DNA of 64,000 nucleotides, taken from NCBI GenBank assembly GCA_036674765.1, contig JARVKI010000014.1, positions 124,001 to 188,000 of the forward strand. Reading direction: 5' to 3'. Both the position numbers and the translations under genes were made by a program. Under the pieces are notes generated by a model, which was not told where the DNA came from, searched no databases, and was given only the letters and a program-made list of their open reading frames with translations. This DNA comes from Seiridium cupressi. Lineage: Eukaryota > Ascomycota > Sordariomycetes > Amphisphaeriales > Sporocadaceae. Positions 59,858-64,000 of this stretch are shown piece by piece (positions within the stretch are counted from its first letter, which is position 1; each line of letters starts with the position of its first letter).

Positions 59858-61081
59858 TTAATGCTTTCGTTTAGCCTTCTTGGTTGGTCGCTTCAATTCG
59901 CTGTCATACATCTTGAAAAACTCAGTCGGCTCAGTCGGGTGTGTTCCAGTTGCGTTGACAAAAGCCGTTGTTGCGATGTAGTTGGTCTTGCCCTCCCGGA
60001 CGAGACTGTAGTACTCAAGGAGGTAGTCCAGCTCGGATTGGTCAGCATCGGATTGGGCTTTCAGAACCTTCTTAGCCTCAGCTCTGGAAATAGTTGGTTA
60101 GCCAGTAGCCGGATACAACCACAAGATGAATTCGTGTAACTCGTGAATTCAATGAGCAGGACTTACTGCGAGATGTTCTCGAACTTCAACTCGGTTCCAA
60201 GGGCCTTGCTTGCCGCTGTAGCAAGCTCTTCTCCTGCACAAAGCTCCGGTCCTATTGGTGTCATGAGTAATGCGCTGAGTATAATGATGCGGAGGTCTCA
60301 CCAGTCGTTACCATCATCTGTCCACGATGCTTGTCGTCAAAACCATGTTCGCCCTTACCAGTCAGAACGAGGGCGGCAACATGAGCGACATCCTGCATGC
60401 TGTCAACCGGCCAAGTAACTTCAGTCTTAAAGAATGTGAAAACTTACTCCTAGAGCCACAGGTGCAAACTTGTGACTCTTGCCGATAGGAAGGGGGAGAA
60501 TGCCTTCGTCTCTAGCCTGCGGGGCGTAGAGCAAAAGATTCTCGGCATAGAATCCAGCACTGCCAATTCATGGTGAGTAACGACGTCCTCAGATAACCGG
60601 GGATGTTTGTTTACCGAATCACGCATGGCGAGTGGCCAGTCACCACGCCTGAATCTCCCTTGGAACTCAGCAGCAGAGTCTCGAATTCGATGAACTCGCG
60701 CAGACGGGGCTGCTTCTGCGGGTCGGCAAAATCGCAACCGGCCGAGCTGATGAGGAGGACGTTGGCCACCTCTGCCTTCTTGGCCGCGTGGAGGAGCTCG
60801 ATCGTAATGTCCTTCTTGTCGTGATGGGTGGGTGGGATCAGACAGATGGTGTCACAGCCCGTGTCCTTCAGCGTCTTCACGACAGTGCGCTCGCGGCCAT
60901 GCTTGTGCTCGACCACTTTGGCTCCGAGATCCTTGGCCTGCTTGGCTCGGTCAGAGGACATGTCCAAAACGAGCGCGATGACCGAGTCGACTTTGCCGGC
61001 GAAGATGTCGCCGAGGAGGAGCTCCACGATGGTGAAGCCGGTGTGGCCGTCAGCGGCGGTCACGCAGACGTTTCGCGACAT
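59858..61081 (-). CDS. NmrA-like NAD(P)-binding Rossmann protein
   Basis: Atypical short-chain dehydrogenase of the NmrA/HSCARG type. NmrA itself binds NAD(P) and the GATA factor AreA, while other members are reductases or redox sensors. Five exons, 61081-60615, 60559-60448, 60392-60302, 60251-60167 and 60083-59858, give 326 residues in one frame. The N-terminal nucleotide-binding turn reads CVTAADGHTGFTIVELLL, with the GxTGF pattern replacing the classic GxxGxxG. DTICLIPPTHHDKKD follows, and then VLLISSAGCDF at the usual beta-strand 5 position. The YxxxK catalytic pair is not evident, which favours a sensor over an enzyme. The C-terminus is strongly basic (KRPTKKAKRKH) and could be a nuclear localisation signal. 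It is arranged in tandem with the Dal5-like permease, 750 bp downstream of it. Confidence 0.87.
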
Positions 61082-61830
61082 GATGGGATACTGGATGGAC
61101 GATCCGTGTTTGAAGCTGAAGTTCGGGATTGAGTTTTTGCTTCAAGAGGGGAAGGTCAATCTCATTGTGGGTTGGGAGTTTCTTAAGTGGTACAACCAAA
61201 CGGCAAACGGACTAATCACCCCAGTCCCTTGGTGGCTTGAAGTCGTTGCGCAGTCGTGACGTGTTTTTAGGCAGGCTCTTGCTCAGGAACACAACAGGTC
61301 TCAATGTCACGTTTTCAGTCCAACGAATAGAAGTAGCCATACGAAGTGGCTAATCGCAAATTGTCAACATGTTCGCACCCAGTATTTCTCAATCGTCATT
61401 ACCGGACTGTGAAGTAGAGTTGGGGGAATTCAGCCGATGACACGCTCATCGAGAGTCGTACCTATCGCAGACCTTGAAAAGAACATTAAAAGCAATTGCG
61501 CCTTTACGATGAGCTAGCTTGGGGTACGTTCGAATGACAGCATCGTGATTGTAAGACAGATGACCGACCCTAGCAGGCTGGGACCTACATTGTGCAAGCT
61601 TCAAGGATCCAATTCATTAAGGCTAGTTGTAAACCCCAGCGCTAATGCACCGACCCGTCTTCAGGACTCAGCCGTTGGAGCGACCTAACGATATTCACTT
61701 GACGGCACAATCGTAGCGCGGCACTGGACTCATGTCCCAAACCCTCCCCCAACGATGCCATTCTGCGCACTTCCCACGAGCACGAAGCAGCACGTCCGTG
61801 AGCGGCCCAGCCCTTGCATGCGCTTATAGC
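61082..61830. other. Promoter region of the NmrA-like gene
   Basis: Upstream DNA of the NmrA-like gene and 3' flank of the permease gene. No further gene. Confidence 0.5.
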
Positions 61831-63935
61831 TTAAACCGGCAATGTTTGTCCCGGCTTTAATTCCTCCGCTCTCGCATCCGCTAACCCTGACTTCTCAGCA
61901 TCGCTGCCAACCACCGATCCCTCCTCAGCAGGTTGCTCCACAGCCCTGGCCGCTGCGGCCTTCTGCTTGTTCTCCCTGACTGCGAACCACTGGATCGCGC
62001 AGACGCAGATGATGGCCGCAATTGTGAACCCAAAGGTAGACGGGAAGCCTTTGCGGAATGTCGGCGACTCCAGTTGTGGGAAGATGAGGATTGGCAGCCA
62101 GGCGGCCACGGCGTACTGGAAGCCGTTCATCGAGCTGACCACCAGCGCTCGCTCCTCGTTGTTGTCGGCGCAAATTTCGTTGGCCCATGTGTAACTGGCA
62201 GATTTTCAGCCAGAGTATCACGGACCAGTGAGCTCATGTCTCGAGATTACTTACAAAATGGCTGTCATGAGCTGCACACCGGCTGTTAAGAAGGCGAACT
62301 CCTTGAGCTGGACGCTCGCAGGCCAGAAGGCCAGTATTCCAGTTGGCAGCAATCCGAACGTCTTTCGACTGTCTCAGCATTTCATGACCCTCAGAGACGA
62401 TCCTGGGAACTATTGACTTACTAGCGGCCCTATGATGAACGCAAACCGAGACCCTGTATAGTCAGAGAGGAAACCCCACTGCTCAAGAGTCAGCCATCCC
62501 CATCTGCTCTCAATTGATCTGCGAGGGGACCACCTACGAGAACAACGCAGAATCCCGATATGAGACTCGTCCCCGTCGGGATGATATTGCGCATTTCCAC
62601 CGAGAACTTCTCGGCCTTCAACCAGATTGCAAAGTAGCTGCTGTTCTGACAACTCGTTCCGTATAGCTACGGTTATCTTGGTCAATCGCGTTTTCCTAAG
62701 AGCTTAGTAAAGCAATGACTCACCACGTAGCCGAGGACCAGTAGCCACCACCCTGAACAAGCTCTTAGTACAATCGCCCAAAGTTATCGGGGGGAGAAAC
62801 TCACGCCAACTCCTCAATATCTTGCCAGCTTTGGAGAAAGTCAGTGCCGCTGGTGCCGCCTTGCCCGCTCTCTGGATCCTTGCAATACCAAGCTCCCGTT
62901 CTTCCTTGGACAAAAAGAAAGCAGTGGTCTTATGCGGAGTGTCTGGGAAGAAGAAAGCGGTAACGATCCCGACGGGCAATGTCATCACTCCACAGATGAT
63001 GTAAAGCCATCGCCAGCCTGCCAGCCCGTGTACGCCATTGAGATTTTGATAGACTGCGGCTTGCTACGCTATCATGTCAGTAGTGGTTGACAGTGCACCT
63101 GGCACACGAGATCATACCAAGTAACCGCTAAAGGCTGTTCCTATAGGCGCTGTCATGTGGAAAATGGCAATGCGCTTGGCTGTGCATCGAGTCAGCCCAA
63201 CCTGCGCAATTCGAATGAGGTTTCTGTCAATATGGAGCCGTACCTAGTTCAGTCTTGGTATACCAGCTTCCCAGGACGAAAAGCATACAGGGGAACCAGG
63301 AACTCTCGAAGAAGCCAATCATGAAACGAAAGACGTAAAGTTGGGTGTTGTTCCGGAGCCCAGCCTGGGCGAAAGTGAATGTTCCCCAAGCAACTTCCAT
63401 CGCCGCCAGCCACCAGCTTGGTTTAACCCGCTGGATAACCAAAGTGCTGGGAATTTGCATGATGGCATAGGCGCAGGTGTAGGCAGTCTGTGCGTATGTA
63501 TACTCATTGCCGTACATTTGCAGGTCTTCCTGCATTCCACTAGAGGCGTGAACTCGGTCAGTGCACAACTCTTGAGGGCAGAGGAGAGGCCAATTCACTT
63601 ACCTGACGTATGCATTGGCAAGGTTGTTTTGATCCAAGTACTTGAGCTGTCGGTGATCACTTTTGTCAGCCGTTGGTTCGCCCATCTTAGGTCAAGAAGG
63701 TGAGCTGGATACGGCGACGTACGAAGAACCCAAAACAGCCGATACTCAGGATAGAGAAGTCCAACTTTCGAAGGAGCTTTCTCTCCTCTGGGCTCTTCAA
63801 ATGAGTGTCCGTGTCCCATATGAACGATCGGAACTATGCTCGTCTTAGCAACTCTGTGGCGACGATTGATACATCTTCCAATGCCATGCTCACCGATCTC
63901 CTGGGCTTTTCTTCCGTCACTTCTGCCATTGACAT
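61831..63935 (-). CDS. MFS permease, anion:cation symporter family (Dal5/allantoate-permease-like), 11 exons
   Basis: Plasma-membrane permease of the ACS/Dal5 group, which takes up allantoate, ureidosuccinate, vitamins or small carboxylates. Eleven exons: 63935-63894, 63833-63723, 63646-63603, 63539-63244, 63179-63118, 63063-62805, 62752-62724, 62666-62538, 62478-62422, 62361-62255 and 62194-61831. They give 499 residues, with every junction in phase and introns of 52-76 nt. Markers are ERKLLRKLDFSIL, KYLDQNNLANAYVSGMQEDL, SWWLAAMEVAWGTFT, FRFMIGFFESSWFPCMLF, RIAIFHMTAPIGTAFSGYL, WRWLYIICGVMTLPVGI, EKFSVEMRNIIPTG, LLPTGILAFWP and YTWANEICADNNEERALV. The tail is charged and soluble. The least certain junctions are the first intron (GTGAGC, 60 nt) and the acceptor at 62479, where CAG/TGG could shift by one codon. 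The upstream region lies at the window edge. Confidence 0.9.
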
Positions 63936-64000
63936 ACACTGATATGAATGACGAGCAATTCTGAGGTTCAAACTAGACCACGAGCAAAGACAGGTTTATT
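63936..64000. other. Window edge, upstream of the permease gene
   Basis: The last 65 bases are the start of the permease 5' flank. Nothing further can be said. Confidence 0.5.

Noticed and set aside
1..64000. Secondary-metabolite gene cluster
   Set aside because: No polyketide synthase, NRPS, terpene synthase or cytochrome P450 is present; scattered transporters and oxidoreductases are not enough.
1..64000. CRISPR arrays or prokaryotic mobile elements
   Set aside because: Spliceosomal introns throughout and no spaced direct repeats; the window is fungal nuclear DNA.

Overview
The window is nuclear DNA from a filamentous ascomycete (Pezizomycotina). The evidence is short spliceosomal introns of about 50-110 nt with GTRNGN donors and CTAAC/CTGAC-like branch sites, HET-domain and NACHT-WD40 (NLR) genes, retropepsin-like relics, DHA1 and Dal5-type MFS permeases, and ordinary eukaryotic housekeeping genes. 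No bacterial-type operons, CRISPR arrays or plasmid features are visible. Most genes are split, so the models below were assembled exon by exon. Each complete model keeps one frame from ATG to stop across all junctions.

Layout. From 0 to 23 kb the window looks accessory. It holds a GH31 glycosidase entering from the left edge (+), a decayed HET gene (+), an M20-family ureidopropionase/carbamoylase-like hydrolase (-), a 1589-residue hydrolase-NACHT-WD40 NLR (-), a seven-exon fructosamine-kinase-like protein (+), a DHA1 drug transporter (-), a retropepsin-like relic (-), PNG1 peptide:N-glycanase with an intact catalytic triad (+), an IlvD/Edd sugar-acid dehydratase with an odd Cys-rich N-terminus (-), and an unclassified broken ORF (-).

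From 23.7 to 49.6 kb the content is more conserved. It holds an unknown 634-residue protein (+), a GYP5-like TBC Rab-GAP (+), ribosomal protein eS8 (-), an intron-containing tRNA-Ala(AGC) (-), a secreted GH5 endoglucanase with eight exons (+), a Ser/Ala-rich single-pass membrane protein (+), the KDEL receptor ERD2 (-), a UBL-WLM metalloprotease (+) and a secreted LicD-like protein (-). A gene-poor stretch of about 3.7 kb follows. From 53.2 to 64 kb are a secreted GMC oxidoreductase (-), mitochondrial ribosomal protein uS19m with a 16-nt microexon (+), TFIID/SAGA subunit TAF10 (-), an NmrA-like Rossmann protein (-) and an 11-exon Dal5-like permease (-).

How the genes relate. There is no clear biosynthetic cluster. 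Three themes can be seen. GH31, GH5, the GMC oxidoreductase and the pentonate-type dehydratase suit a plant-biomass lifestyle. ERD2, the TBC GAP, PNG1 and LicD touch secretory-pathway and glycoprotein handling. The HET relic and the NLR, separated only by the M20 gene, look like the remains of a non-self-recognition locus. The strongest points for follow-up are the NLR/HET pair, the PNG1 triad, the Cys-rich extension on the dehydratase, the microexon gene, and the unclassified relics.
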